Shown here piece by piece: positions 1 to 12,370 of a DNA stretch of 64,000 nucleotides. The stretch is from Zanthoxylum bungeanum (Eukaryota; Streptophyta; Magnoliopsida; Sapindales; Rutaceae). Within the stretch, counting starts at the first letter, position 1. Each line of letters opens with the position of its first letter. The notes beneath the pieces were generated by a model. It saw only the letters and a program-made list of their open reading frames with translations. It was not told where the DNA came from and searched no databases. The stretch spans positions 62,001-126,000 of the forward strand of contig SKCR01007781.1 in the NCBI GenBank assembly GCA_019454045.1, in the 5' to 3' direction. A program made the translations under genes and the position numbers.

Positions 1-1890
1 CCATTAGACTTTAATTAAATTAATATTGGATATTAATCGGGCTTTGAGACCCGTAACGATTAAATTTGGAATTTAAGTCGAAAAAGGTTTATTAATAAAG
101 TGTGATATTATTTAAGTTGGATTAAATAGTGAATTAGAATTAAATACAAATTGAATTGGATTTAATTGTGTAGTTTAATTTAATTCGGGAATTCGTACTT
201 TAAGTACTTATCCGCAAAAACGAGTTTGACTCGAACAAAATCAAATCGTTGTTTGAACATTGGATGATCACATAATTATCAGATTAATTAATTTGATTAG
301 ATTGATTGATAGCATGCTTATATGAGTGAATACCTGTGTGATGTGTTGTGATCATGATAATGTATATCGGATGGATATTAGATGGGTTGGGCGATTTTGG
401 AAATTGTAATAAATTTGATTTATTAAATTGGACCTGCGTGTCCAGCCTTATCTCCTATTTCTTTGTATTCTCTTCTCACCTATTCCCCTCCATGTAAAAG
501 AGGTTTCTTTAGAAGTGTAGTGTAACGGGTAGAAGTAATACAAGTGCTAGCGGGAGAGAGAAAGTGAGAGATTTGATCTAGGATCAATGTAAAATATCCA
601 TCCGCATATCATTATTATTTTATTTCATACTCGCTTTATTATGTGTTTAGAATGCATGCTTAAGGGTGTATGATGATGAGACCTTAACAAAGATAATTAA
701 TTGGTAGCCAATTTGCACGCGAAAAACCCTCGTTAAATATCATGCGTTTTTCCTTCCATTGAGTGATTCTTACTCAAGATCCGAGATTGGCAGGGGTTGT
801 TGGCCAAAGTCAAGCCCTTGTCCATCAAAGATGTGTTTTAATCACGAGGCTTTGTTCCATATCGGTGTCGTGTCCAAGTTGTGGTTTGTTGGCCAAAGTC
901 AAGACCACTTCTTGTCCATTGACATTGATTACGAAGCTTCCATGTCAATGGGTCCGCGCTTGACTGGGATCATTAGGTTTGTTGTGCCAAAGCCAAGGCC
1001 TAGTTGATTCAGAGGAAAAAGGTTAGGGTATACATTCGATGTATAGGCATATATAAGATATATGTTTGGGACTTGGATGTCCACCTACTGGATCTAGGAG
1101 TTGGATGAGATCCAATTGATCTTCGAGATCTACCTAGTTAATTATCATACAATTTGTTGGCCAAAGTCAAGATTGTGTGATATTTAACGGGATCCTAGCC
1201 CACTAGGAAACACGGTTTCCCGAGTACTCGACAGAGGGTTAGAGGCTCGACGAAAAATAGTGGGAGGCAAGTATTGAATTCGCAACATTCGTTCGAATAC
1301 TCGCTAACACGCTCATTTTATTTTATTTCGTCATTAGATTAAATGTTAGTTAGACTAATATTTAAATTGTTGTTTTAATAAACAGTTGGACTGTATTATA
1401 CTTGATTATATATAATTGGATTATATTAATCAATATATTTGAATTAATTAATTTCAGTTTACATTTGATTTTATAATTGGATTATAGTAATCAATGTAAT
1501 TGAGGTTAATTAATTTGGATTATATTTGATTATATAGTTGGACTATTATAATCATTATAATATATAAAGTACCACTTATCGTTGATTAAATAGTTGGACT
1601 ATTGTAATCAAGATAAAATTGAAAAGTTGAATATTTAAAATATAATCTAGGATTAAAATATTTTAAATGATTTAATTTTCATATTGGGAATAAATAATAA
1701 GTTACTTTATTTGATAAAATAACTTATTATACCTTAAGCCCAAAATTAAGCAATATAAGTAGAGCATAAAATCTTTGGAAGATTCATGTAATGATGACTT
1801 TAATGCTTAATTTAATATACTTGTCATAAATCTAATTTTGGATTTAAGAAGTATTAAAATTGCAATTTATAATTCTTGGAGAATTAATTG
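1..1890 (+). repeat. A0 leader: AT-rich short inverted repeats and a 17-mer repeat
   Basis: No sense gag domain is recognisable here. Short perfect or near-perfect inverted repeats with 3-base loops are frequent: 60-76 (TTAAATT/AATTTAA, loop TGG), 1382-1394 (ACAGT/ACTGT, TGG), 1589-1603 (AATAGT/ACTATT, TGG), 1694-1730 (17-bp arms, one mismatch, TTG) and 1870-1886 (TAATTCT/AGAATTA, TGG). The phrase GTTGGCCAAAGTCAAG recurs near 802, 889 and 1155. Both patterns recur at matching places in A1 and A2. Confidence 0.75.
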
Positions 1891-2160
1891 ACTAATTATA
1901 TAAAGTCAAAGTTTGCAATTGGGCATGTAGCACGAGGTGCACATTCCTTTCAATATTCTAAAAAAAAACCCAAGGCTTGGCCTAAGGTTCCTAAAATATT
2001 GAAAAGGATAATTGACATATCCCAAAGTGACTACCATTTGGATATGGAAGACACGAAGGAATTAAAGAAAGGGCGAGGCTCTAACTTTAAATATGTTTGT
2101 CTTAGTTATGTTCACAGCTAGTATTGAAATTAGATTTTAAATACTTAGTGTGGTACATAA
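1888..2160 (+). pseudogene. A0 gag C-terminus / protease remnant
   Basis: Translation resembles the A1 and A2 segment around the zinc knuckle, with a shared tract D-x-K-E-L-K near the middle. The Cys/His ligands are gone. The protease motif, W-I-L-D-T-G-S-G-T in A2, reads here with the catalytic Asp codon changed to Asn and a stop after it (about 2130-2155). A short open frame starting at 1888 is simply what remains open; it is not a gene. Confidence 0.55.
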
Positions 2161-2539
2161 AATATATGTATTGATATTCAGAATCTGCTTTGAGCAGGAT
2201 ACTGATTTCAAGCTAAGATTCCTCTGCGAATCGGAAACGGGACGAAAGTCGCTGTTTCGACCGTAGATACCTAAGTTTAGGAACTAACCTGGGGTGTGTA
2301 CTTAAATTAGGAACTGTTATAATGTAACTAGTTTGACTAGAAACATTATCTCTTTATCAGTGTTTAACCCACTGTGGGTGAACCTTTATATTCTAAAACA
2401 CTAAAGTGTTTTATTATATAAAGATGATACTGAGATAAATACATTAGATGTAAATAACATAATTTATATTTTGAATATAGATAAAAATCTCAAACATATA
2501 AATGACAAATAAATAGCTCAAATTGATTTGATCAATAGA

Positions 2540-4500
2540 GACTTATTTATGGCATTGTTGTCTAGGACACAATTGAACGAGACATGTCAGTTAGACGGTG
2601 TGTCCGAACTAAAACCGAATTTTGTTGGACATGATAAGGTTTATCACGAGTCGCTCTGAGCTATCATTTCCTTCAAACAGGATATGTATTTACAGTGCAA
2701 AACTTATTTAGAATAAGGTTCCATATTAATCTGTTTGACAGATATCATATAGGATATGAACAGGAAAGAAACGAGGTTTCTCATTCCTGATAATTTGGGT
2801 ATGCAAGGCATAAAGTTTGGATGATACCAAACTAGAACCCAAATTGGATAAGTGCCAATATAGGTTATCCTAAAGGAAACCATAAGTATAGTACTTATAA
2901 ATCTCACATGAGAACAATGTGATTGTTGTTCACCATGCGGTTTTCCTGAGAGGAATACCGATATGCAGTGGTCAGTGGGAGGATAGTGATACTCGATGAA
3001 AATCGAAGTAATACTGTTCTAGGCACAAGGTCCGTGATGGAACACAAATAGTTCATCAATGATGAATCTATACCATTAATCTTCAAATACACAAGAAACC
3101 GCGTAGATCAGTGTAAGTCAGAAAACAACCTAGGGTATGGGTTTCTGATCTCACCTCATAAAGATGTTAATCTTTTAAGGTACACCAACTGATTACGTAT
3201 GAGGTAGTGATACAAGGTATCGACTCCCTATTATGGCAAAGTGCCATGAATCGAAAATGGATTCCATGTTTAACAACTATTTTGGATACTAGTTGTTGTA
3301 CCACGAGGCATTGTGCCTATGGTACATTAAACGTCTTCAAGGAAGACATACATGGATGGCAACATACCAACGTACAAAGCTAGGCTTTTGACGGAAAGGT
3401 ATCGTTATCAACATTGTGTTAGTAACGGTTCAACCTTTACATGTTGCCATGGTAAATCCATTTTGAAGATGCTTGTAGATAACTGTATATTTCATTTATG
3501 AAATATGTCAGTTACAAATCAAAATCGCTTTCCTGAAAAGGAAACCTTTTGGAGAATGTTTATAACATTCTGACGATTTTGTATAACCGACAAACAAGGT
3601 TTGCGGATTATTCGATCCGTATTTGGATTGAAGCAAGCATGAGATTCTTGGAACTTACGTTTTGAAATAATCATAATGTTTATGATTTAACTCAAAACGA
3701 ATAATTCTTGTGTATATAAGGAGGTTAGTGGGAGGGCGCACTGACAGTGGAAATTCCCATAAAATAATCGGTGAAAGCTTGGGTTTCATAAGAAATTCTC
3801 CGTAGAATTCTGGGGAGTAACAACCTTTATTCAAGGAATAAAGATCTACTGGGCTAGATTTGGAGTTGGTAACACTCTCTGGGAAATTGTACATTTAAAA
3901 TGTACTTGTATTGGTGTCTCATACGCTTCGAGCATATGGAGTCACAATCGGGTCAATCCAAGTGATAGTCACTGGATTGAAGATAAAGAACATCTGTTAG
4001 TATCTGAGAGAACTAAAGATGTTGTCTTAAACTATGGAGATGAAGAGAACTTGAAGTGACTGGGATCACTGCTGCAAGTTTCCAAACCGGTTTAATACTG
4101 CAGGCGGTACTATAAAGTTTGAACACTGGGACAGTGAGCTGGAAATCTTCCGAGCAAGATAACTGTTGCCGAATTAACAACAAATGCGGATTATTGCTGC
4201 AGCTGAGGCAGCAATAGAAGCCATTTGGATCGATAATAAATCTAATTAGATTAGATATAGTTCTGTTAGCAGCTGAGCTAGGCGTCAGCACGGGCTAAAG
4301 AATTAAAGGTCTCATCGACGATCTAGATATATACTTCTATATCATCTGATTCGTTCGGATCATACATCGTGGCGATGTGATGATCGTGTAAATCGCGTTA
4401 GACGATAATTAAGCAAATCCGCTGACGAAAACCTTTCCTCAGCAATTTGAGCGAACCGTACATAGTTCAGGTGTGGGACACTTGAGTGACTGGCTATGTG
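2540..4500 (+). pseudogene. A0 decayed integrase, RT and RNase H
   Basis: Nucleotide similarity to A1 42420-44400 and to the complement of A2 48330-50300 shows this is copia pol, broken by many stops and frameshifts. The integrase catalytic part has been deleted near 2580, where leader-proximal sequence joins directly to the distal integrase. The segment that should hold the RT YxDD box is missing near 3740, where the text jumps to the downstream part of RT. The RNase H end is followed by the polypurine tract. Confidence 0.65.
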
Positions 4501-4502
4501 CC

Positions 4503-4513
4503 AAGTGGGAGAT
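4503..4513 (+). other. A0 polypurine tract
   Basis: AAGTGGGAGAT sits immediately before the LTR start TGTTGGAC, matching the tract before the A1 3' LTR and, inverted, beside the A2 3' LTR. It would prime plus-strand DNA synthesis. Confidence 0.8.
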
Positions 4514-6624
4514 TGTTGGACAAAATGACCCATAGCGTCACTATTTGCACAGAACATTGTGTTGCTGTGGCAAATTAACTATGTAACAAGGAAATTGCAC
4601 TCTCGTCATTTGTGATTAGATCACCATAGATATATAAATGAAGAGAGGTCCCTATGATTAGTTCCTAGATTGAGATGATATGAGACAGTATCAGTCCACG
4701 AAGGATTAATCATTAAATATCCCTAGCCGTAGTATTATCGAGACTGGACATCGATAATGCGGAATAGGCTAGTATTGCACTTGTGCGCGTTGTGAGGGCA
4801 CAACGACATAGTTCTCATATATATAAGTATTGGATACTTATGCAAGTGCGATAGGAGGTCGTGTTTCACCGATGGTACGGGAAACAGCTTCGCTCTGGAT
4901 AGACCCCTCGGAATCCCATTGGTATTATGACTATGTGTCTATGGGAGGCCGAAATCAAGGTAGGTGTGTATAGTCTTAACCTGAGACTTACATCGCTAAT
5001 GCTTACGACAATCGATATACTTTAGTTGAGGTCGTCTAGGACTGTAACCGGTTCTGTGTACGCCAATGCCGGGTATATTGAGAATCGTAGTGTATTGGAT
5101 GTGATGTCAAGACGGAAGTGTCACTCCAGTCATAATGGAGATGATGTCACGCAGGATACGGTATTAGTGCTCTTAAAGTGATGCGCATCCAATCGTGATA
5201 TTATGACCAGGTCATGAATATCCGATTATAGAGACTAGTTACCAGACATCCGATATGTGTTTCGGACGGGGCAGACACTTATCCAGCCCCAGCCCTAGCA
5301 CGTGATTATCCGATACTGGGCCGATATACACAATACTACGGTATACTACGCTTGATACAGATCTTAATATTCTTATGAGAATATATATCCGGAGAATTGG
5401 AAGACTTGGTGCTTTTCTAGGAGTCGACCTTGTCTCGTAAATCGGTAGAACGTAGTACTTGGTACGTACGTGATTCGGATACACCGACGACCGTATTTAC
5501 TGCCAACATATCCGGGGATCTCATGGGTCGCTTCCCAAAGATTCACCGATGACGTATGACTCGCACTTATATTAATCTGGGATTAATATGATGAGAGAGA
5601 GAATTAATCTGGGATTAATTTCGGAGACATTTTATCTAGGATAAAATATCAATTGAAGAGAGAGAAACATTGATTTGGAATTAATCGAGGAATTAATATA
5701 TTGATATATTAAACGAAATTAGATTTCGACGCGGAATAAAATTAGATTTTATTTCGGGCGAGCGAATTAATTTAGAATTAATTCGTTAGCGACGTGAATA
5801 ATAATTCCGCTAGGCGCAATTATTTAATTCTCGTCGCGACAGAAATTAGTTAATTCGGAATTAGCGAATTTGGGCCCGAAAGTGTTTGCGGACACATTCG
5901 TATTTTGAAACGGGTGGAATCCGCAAATCACATCGCGATATCTCATTACTTGACACGAATAGGTGATGGATGTATCTAGACACATTTGAGGGATGATACA
6001 TTGTCTCTATTCTCTATGTGAGGTAATGATGGCAAATCATGAATTTTCCTTTGGAGGGAAACCTTTCACGGTTTTTGAAGGGTTTTTAATTAAAAATATT
6101 CATTTTGTATTTGATACATCATTGCTTTTCATTTTGGTCCTCTCACGTTTTTTAGAAAAATAAGAAGGGAAAAAGAAAATGAAAATGCGACTCTCTTCTC
6201 TTCTCTTCTCCCCTCTCTCACGACATTTTCTGGTTTTGCAAAGGCAGTGAACTGCCGAACAAGATAAAAGAAAATGGAGGGAAGCAAGTGAGTTTTGTGG
6301 CAAAACAAGAGTGCTAGCACACTCCGGGTTCAATGCGAAGGTGATAAGGGAAGTATACCCATGGGCAAGAAACGTTTTGATGAAGCTTGGAGCTCGTTTT
6401 TCTTGATCAAAATGGAGCAAAACAGAAGCACAAAACCGAATCTGCAGCAGTGGGCGCATTGACAGTGAACTGCCGTGAGCAGTGGCAGTGGGTGGGCAGT
6501 GAGTTCGTTTTTGTTGCCAAATCGCATCTCCACCGCTCGATGTAAGTATTCCGCACTTAAATCGTTGTATTCGCTTATGATTCATGCTTGAGTTTTGATC
6601 TTGGGACCTCTAGAAACTCTAACA
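4514..6624 (+). repeat. A0 3' LTR
   Basis: A 2.1-kb LTR starting TGTTGGACAAAATG and ending in CTCTAACA, homologous to the A1 and A2 LTRs. It carries the LTR hairpin cluster (about 5570-5860), with arms such as ATTTTATC/GATAAAAT around TAG and CGAAAT/ATTTCG around TAG. The palindrome GTGCTAGCAC (near 6311) is shared with A1 and with the right LTR of A2. Open frames inside it are not conserved between copies. The five bases after the end are CCAAT; the matching left target copy would lie outside the window. Confidence 0.85.
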
Positions 6625-7231
6625 CCAATGTACAAAAGAAGATGAAGGAGTTCAAGAAGGCGATACTCTTCAGTCTACCCGGGGTGAGGCTACCAGTCAA
6701 GAAGAGTTGGACTAGAACTATTACAGACACAATCTTCCATGAGTCCATCACGGTGGTAGAGCTCCAATGAAAGTTCAGCCCCTCAGATATGATCTTATAT
6801 GATAGGTCCAATGATCCATACGACCACGTTTTACATTACCAATACAATATGATGTCTATGGCTCTAGCACCACATCAATGAGATGTCAAAATATGTAAAG
6901 GATTTAGAGAAATACTAGTCGGCCTAGCCGTCACTTGGTTCATCAACCTCCTCTATCGGTCTATTAGGTCCTACCAAGAATTAGCAAACAAATTCGTGGA
7001 ATACTTTGTAAGCTCTTGCAAGTTCGAGAAGACCACATATGATCTTAACTCTATTCAGCAGTGAATATGAGAGTCTTTACGAAGCTATATAGCTCGCTTT
7101 AATAAGAAGTGAATCTTCATCCCAAAGCTCTACCAACAGATAATTGGTGAGGCCTTTAACAATGATCTATTCGCTGACAGTGAACTATAAAAGACGTTGG
7201 CCTAGTTCATGTGTTATACCATGGAACAGGC
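6625..7231 (+). pseudogene. Element G: Ty3/gypsy gag fragment
   Basis: Frame-corrected translation gives a plant gypsy gag core: S-N-D-P-Y-D-H near the start, then a Trp-containing helix and S-Y-I-A-R-F-N-K in the distal part, a usual retrotrans_gag arrangement. Several stops interrupt it (for example near 6885, 7064 and 7109). The 5' side is cut by A0 and the 3' side by E1, whose LTR begins at 7232 after CAGGC. The RT at about 18786 and RNase H at 21745 may come from the same original element, but that is inference. Confidence 0.65.
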
Positions 7232-10160
7232 TGTAACATCCGGTGACCCCAGCTACTTGTACGTTACCAGAGCCTTATGATTATTACAGATCAGAGACAC
7301 ATTACTTGATATAAAGTATGTTTGAGCAAGAACGTGCTCACAAAATGGCAATCGGAACATTCGGCAATTCCTTGGAATTCCGACAACTTCGCTTACGTCC
7401 AAACCTGAATAGCTTTTAGTAATCGAGCCGTAACATTTAAATATGATCTCTAATTATTATGAATTTTATATCATCGGAAAGTTAAGACCGAGAGCTACAA
7501 CTTTCACGTTGGACAGTATTCCAAATTTGAAACAGAAATAAGTAAAAAATCACAATTTAAGTGGATGTTATAGTAATTTCGAGAATTAACTAGAAATTGG
7601 GTGATATGGCAAGATGTGGACCATTCATTTACAACAAAAAAATCAGCTATTGCTCTATAAATATAGCACTATTCATTCATCCTCTTGAAGAGCTAAAAAC
7701 GTGAGGGAGAATTTGGGGAAGCTTTTTTATTTTTCTTTTTCTCATGCTACCTTTGGAGTAATTGATGATGATTCCAAGCATATCTCATGGCAAGTAAGCT
7801 TCCAACTCCCCTCCTTTCTTTATTTATCAGTTTTGGACAAGAAAAATTAGAGCCCCAATTCGCACCTTAAAAACCCTAGAAGTTAGGATTTCATAATTGA
7901 CTTTGATTAAGTTGTTTACAAGTATTTTGAGAGTAGTATGATAGTGTAAACATGTAATGAGGTTCATATGTTAATGAAAATATTGAGGAAATTATGCTTT
8001 GTGAATTGATGATTCTTGATGATTGTTGGTGTTGGATTGATGAGATGACAGGAGTTATGTTATTGCTGTGTTTAAATTAATGGGAACTATGGCTGAATTA
8101 AGTGGATTAAATAGAGCAATGAGTTTGTGAGAATATGCAGTGATTTGAATTCCAGTCCAATCTGGATAGATTCTCATACATTGTTTATAACTTGAGTTTT
8201 AGGTCTCCAATCGATAAACCATAAAATTATACCGAAACTAGACTCATTAAGGATTAACTTATTAAAATTTCAGAATTTTTCAATATTGGATGAATTTATG
8301 AAAAATTACAAAAGTGGGATGCTCTGTTTTAGGATCTGATTATGTTAAATAATAAACAACGCCTATATAATCAGTTATAACTCGTGTTTTAGGAAATAAA
8401 ATTAAGATCCTTAAAACTCACTTAAACTAGACACATAAAAGAGTAAAATATCCAAAAATCAGGATTTTTGGACTTAAGATGAGACCGGACAAAATTTTTA
8501 AAATGGGGCTATTTGATGCCCATGTGCCCAGTTTGTCCAGTTGCATAGCCCCAGTCCATAACTTGAGTTCTAGGAATCAAAATCACGATCCGTAAAAGGC
8601 AACATAAAATAGACACATAAACGAGTATTCTATTAAAATTCCAGCCCCAAATTCAACCCCGATTAAGCGCGCCGAATTTTCAAAGTCAGTGTTGGTGCAC
8701 TGAAATTTCTGGAAAGAGGGCAAAATATGGAGTTTTATGAAGTAGCTTGTGAGATCCTCGAACGAGCGTAGTAAAAATTATTAGACCACCCTAAAATGTT
8801 AGTAACATAGCGTGGATGATTTATCATGAATAATGAATAAATTTTGTTAATTAAGGATATAAATTCGCAACCTTGATACTAACGAATTTTGCTAATTCTA
8901 GATTATCATCGAGAGATACGGTTCCGCCACTATCGCAAGGCGTCACCAGCAAGTTCCAAATCAGTGAGTGGACACTTTTTCCTTAAGTTGATTTTTATTT
9001 TATTATTTTTAACATCATACTTAATTTTCCGCATTTAGGGCGTTAGCCGAGTTTACTTTCAGATATATTTTGATAAAGAATGTTTTGAGAAATGATTTAG
9101 AAAGTAATTATTTCAGAAGCATCATTTTATGTTTTCGAGGCATGAGGGACAACCCACCTCAGTATGTAACTTGACTCAGACATGGATTTGACGGATTCAG
9201 ATATCGTGTGCACACGCAGTTCATGACTAGGGATGACATACGCCCATATATCCTATATTCAGAGCCTGAAGGGTAGCATAGATCCGCACCATCGGTTTTA
9301 GTTCAGTGGCTTGGGGGACGGCGATATATAACGCCCCAAGATCACTAGTTTCAGGGACAAGTAGTGGCATGTTTTGGGGGACGGCGATACGTAACGCCCC
9401 AATGTCATGGATTTACACTCCTGGTTCTAGTTAAGGGAACGATGATATATAACCCCCCCCCCCCCATGCGTTAGGATTTTCAGGAACAGTTTCCAGAGAC
9501 AGTTTTTAGAAATAGATATTTCAGAGCTAGATTTTCAGAGACAAGATACAATTTCAGTTAAGTATAGTTTTATGAAAAAGGTTTTCCAATAAGACAATTT
9601 TTCGAAAGAATCCAGTTTTCTAATAAAGCAGCGTTTTACAGTTAGAAAAGAGATTTCAGAAAAGACCAGAGATTTTGAGATAGTTTTGTTTTCATATTAA
9701 CAAATGTTTTAAGAAGAACTCCAATTTATGTTTTAAACTGTCCACTCACTTAGATCGTTCAAATGGTCTAATCCCCCATCCACTCTTAATTTCTCTGTTT
9801 TGCAGGTAATCCAGAAGGATGAGCTCGAGAGGATGGATACTGATGGCAGTCACTAGAGGGTTTGGTCCACCAGGTCGAGTCAGAGATTAGTTCGGTTAGT
9901 GTCAGAAAAATAACATGTATCATATAGTTGTTTAGTAAAGAATATACATGTAAAAAGTTATAAGTATTCATTAGTAAAGTGGTGATGTGTTGTCAAGTAT
10001 TCAGTTAAAAAGAATTATGCATTTATGATGATAAATTGGGCAGCGGTCTCGTGCTTGAGTTTATACATGAGATGAGTTTCACAGTTAGAAATTCAGCGGC
10101 TTAGGGGGATAATGCGGCCTATTCCCTGCCGGTAACATCTCCCGAATCGAAGATGTTACA
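7232..10160 (+). repeat. E1 LTR (chromovirus-like Ty3/gypsy)
   Basis: A 2.93-kb LTR beginning TGTAACATCC and ending GATGTTACA, a good terminal inverted pair, followed at 10165 by a primer-site-like TGATATCAGAGC. A TATA-like TATAAATA lies near 7654. The distal half holds hairpin modules at 9310 and 9374 and a 13-base C run (9453-9465) in a third, decayed module. E2 (33486-35283, minus) is a diverged relative with the same start, end and module architecture. No coding sequence is seen. Confidence 0.75.
9310..9402 (+). repeat. E1 stem-loop modules
   Basis: Two modules about 60 bp apart. At 9310-9340 the arms are CTTGGGG and CCCCAAG. At 9374-9402 they are TTGGGG and CCCCAA. Both enclose a loop starting GACGGCGATA and ending TAACG. 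A third copy at about 9433-9465 has decayed into a C run. The same loop recurs with different arms in E2. Confidence 0.7.
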
Positions 10161-11265
10161 AAGATGATATCAGAGCATGGTCTAGGGAGTCAATGACTGC
10201 AGTGAGAAAAATGCTAAGGTTTTGTATACGCAGTATGTTCGGAATACACGTATATGAGGCACTACCTCTCCAGTATCTGATCCTCGAGTAAATCCTCAAA
10301 GTTCTATAGACAGGTTAGTAAGAATTCCTAAGCTATTTAAGTATCTTTCCTTAGAAATAACTATATTCTTTGAAGATATTTCTGTAATCATCCTGAACGA
10401 TTCACAGAAGCTCAAATTTAGTCATAAAACCAGAAAATATGGTGCTAAGAAAAGTTACCCAGATAGTGGGAAGAGAAAGCTATAAGAAGTAAGGATATAT
10501 GTATAGTTGTTTGAGCAGCTAGAGATGAGAAAAGTAAATAAACAAAAAGAAATAGTAAAGTTCTAAGGATACACACCCATGAAGGTTGGAAGAGAGAGAA
10601 AGCTAGAAAGAAAAATAAAGAAAGATACTTAGATGTTCAAGTAACCAGAGACAGTAAGTGGGAAAGATATAGAAGTAGATGATAAAGAGAAATCTATAAG
10701 AAATGTAAAAGAATAAGGTATAGATGATCTAAGTAAGCAGAGGTAGTAAAGAGATTGAGGTACAAAATGAGATGATAAAGAAAACACCAGAACTTAGGGT
10801 AGTAAAAATCATATATCAAGCCTGAACAAGAGTAAAATGTTGAGTAAACCTGAGCAAAATTCCTTCTTTTTTACTAAGATTCATTTTTCATTAGGAAACT
10901 GCTTTAGGTAGGCCCAATAACCATAAGCATCTCTTATAGATAGTAAAGTTTCCCCCAAATAGCGAAATTTTTTTTTAAAAAAAAAGTTCTGGATACCCAA
11001 ACCCAGATCCGTGAGCAAGTAAAATGAAAGACGTAAAGAGAAGTGATTAGTTACCTTAACCAAAGAAGCGAATATAGGTAAGATCTGACTTACCAAAATC
11101 CTCGCCACCGAGTGATTTCAGTAAGGAAGTTATCCTGACGGAGTCTATCACATACCTACCTTACATGAGTAATATATTATGTCAGGACACAGAGTATAAG
11201 AATAAGAACGCTGGCACCTATTGAGTAATAGATTATGTCAGGACACAGATTTCAACATGTGTTTA
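10161..11265 (+). mobile_element. E1 primer site and internal leader, non-coding
   Basis: TGATATCAGAGC at 10165-10176 resembles the initiator tRNA-Met primer site used by many chromoviruses. The following kilobase is purine-rich and has no gag or pol that I can recognise. The internal region seems to be lost beyond about 11.2 kb. The short open frames here have no recognisable domain. Confidence 0.5.
11167..11249 (+). repeat. 27-bp direct repeat pair
   Basis: Two copies of a 27-bp phrase beginning GAGTAATA and ending GGACACAGA, at 11167-11193 and 11223-11249, differ by one base and lie 56 bp apart. No known function. Confidence 0.8.
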
Positions 11266-11400
11266 ATGTGTGGATTTGTTATTTTGGAAGGAGATAGGTG
11301 TGAATTAGGGGGTTTGGCGTGTGGTTGGTTATTTTGGTGGGTTTGGGTGTGTGGTTGGTGGTGTGTGGGCTTGGGTGTGTGGTTTGCGGGGGTTTAGGCC
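11266..11400 (+). repeat. GT/GGT-rich low-complexity tract
   Basis: About 130 bp made largely of TGGTT, GGGTGTGTGG and TTTGGG units. The G runs could allow G-quadruplex formation on the plus strand. No gene seen. Confidence 0.7.
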
Positions 11401-11590
11401 GAGGATAAATTTTAAAACATAGAACTAACGAGCAAACCCGAAGCTAAGCAAACGAATTAAATCCAATAAGGTATTGATTTCTGACTTTTCCATTCCGACG
11501 TCCGTTTCCCGCGACTTCCATAACTTAAAGAGTAGTGCCTCCGTACGAGGCTCATCATCGGGACTTATATGCAAAAATGCAATACCTACA
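11401..11590. repeat. Probable LTR-derived fragment fused to D integrase
   Basis: Read on the minus strand, the D integrase text changes abruptly at about 11590 from an integrase motif (R-S-D-N-A-R-E-Y-F) to unrelated sequence containing CTCTTTAAGTTATGG. That sequence resembles LTR or untranslated DNA rather than the expected D-E-rich integrase core. I read it as a truncation junction. Which family supplied it is uncertain. Confidence 0.35.
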
Positions 11591-12050
11591 GTATAAAAAT
11601 ATTCACGAGCATTATCACTGCGTAATATGCATATAGGAACACCGAATTGAGTTTGAATCTCAGCACAAAAGGCTTTAAAGGTCGAAAATAACTCAGAGCG
11701 ATCTTTAAGTAAGAAGAGCCAAGTGTTTCAAGAATGGTCATCAATAAATGTAACAAAATAGCGAAATCCCAAAACAGAGTTGACACGACAGGGACCCCAA
11801 ACATCAGAATGAACTAAGTCAAATAGGGACGCAGGACGATTATTGATACGCTTGTGAAACTTAGTACGAGTTTGCTTACCAAGTTGACACGACTCACAAT
11901 TAAAGGAAGATAAAGCAAAAAGATACGGAGCTAGCTTCTAGAGGTTGGACAGACTGGGGTGACCCAACCGACAATGAATGACTTGGGCAGAATCGGAAGA
12001 AGTGCAAGCAACGAAAGGTAGTAACTTTGAAATGTGATAGAGGCATTGTG
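11590..12050 (-). pseudogene. Copia D GAG-pre-integrase and integrase N-part
   Basis: Minus-strand translation shows the HHCC zinc-binding segment (I-H-C-R-L-G-H-P, then C-E-S-C about 25 residues on). It is followed by the integrase start, with D-V-W-G-P and F-I-D-D-H-S-R. At least one frameshift separates these. The text ends at R-S-D-N-A-R-E-Y-F, before the catalytic Glu region, at the junction near 11590. Confidence 0.75.
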
Positions 12051-12057
12051 ACTCACG

Positions 12058-12370
12058 TCATGTACCAATCATCCGTCCCGTACTCTGGTCCTGCACGACA
12101 ACATAATTATTAAGAAAAATGACAGAGCAGTTAAGATCATGAGTAAGTTTGCTAACGGAAATAAGATTAAAATGACAACCAGATACATAAAGAACAGAGG
12201 TCAATGGTAATGAAGAAACATGAGAAGCTCGCTCGATACCCTTAGCAACGGTTTTAGAGCCATTAGCAAGGGTAACCATAGGGAGAGAATCTGAACCGGT
12301 TAAAGATGAGAAAATGTGTGGATTACCAGAATATGATCGGAGGCTCCAGAATCAATAACCCATGGCCGAG
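12058..12370 (-). pseudogene. Copia D protease region
   Basis: The aspartic protease motif W-V-I-D-S-G-A-S-D-H reads at about 12365-12338 on the minus strand. A frameshift follows, then the protease C-terminal half (L-T-S-V-L-Y-V, then F-N-L-I-S-V-S-K-L) between 12279 and 12058. The motif is intact, but the frame is not continuous with what follows. Confidence 0.75.

Larger units (their letters stand above)
1..6624 (+). mobile_element. Copia family A, copy A0 (5' end outside window)
   Basis: This is the 3' two-thirds of a degenerate Ty1/copia element. Position 1 aligns with about 39331 of A1, so the 5' LTR, primer site and first part of the leader lie left of the window. In order it has a non-coding leader, a zinc-knuckle/protease remnant (about 1890-2160), decayed integrase and RT-RNase H (about 2540-4500), a polypurine tract (4503-4513) and a 3' LTR (4514-6624). 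Relative to A1, about 400 bp holding the integrase core is missing near 2580. The sequence after 6624 is gypsy gag, so A0 was inserted in element G. The element is inactive. Confidence 0.85.

Noticed and set aside
6100..6585. 161-codon minus-strand frame, one of the longest non-pol frames
   Set aside because: It lies antisense inside the A0 LTR, is not open in the A1 or A2 LTRs, and has no domain.
6588..6770. 60-codon plus-strand frame at the A0 LTR end
   Set aside because: It starts inside the LTR and crosses into G gag, so it is an accidental fusion.
9310..9465. CRISPR-like array of palindromic repeats in the E1 LTR
   Set aside because: Repeats are few, unevenly spaced, inside an LTR and in plant DNA. 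The arms vary while the loop is constant, the opposite of a CRISPR.
11266..11400. GT-rich tract as a telomere remnant
   Set aside because: Units are irregular TGGTT and GGGTGTG, not the plant TTTAGGG repeat.
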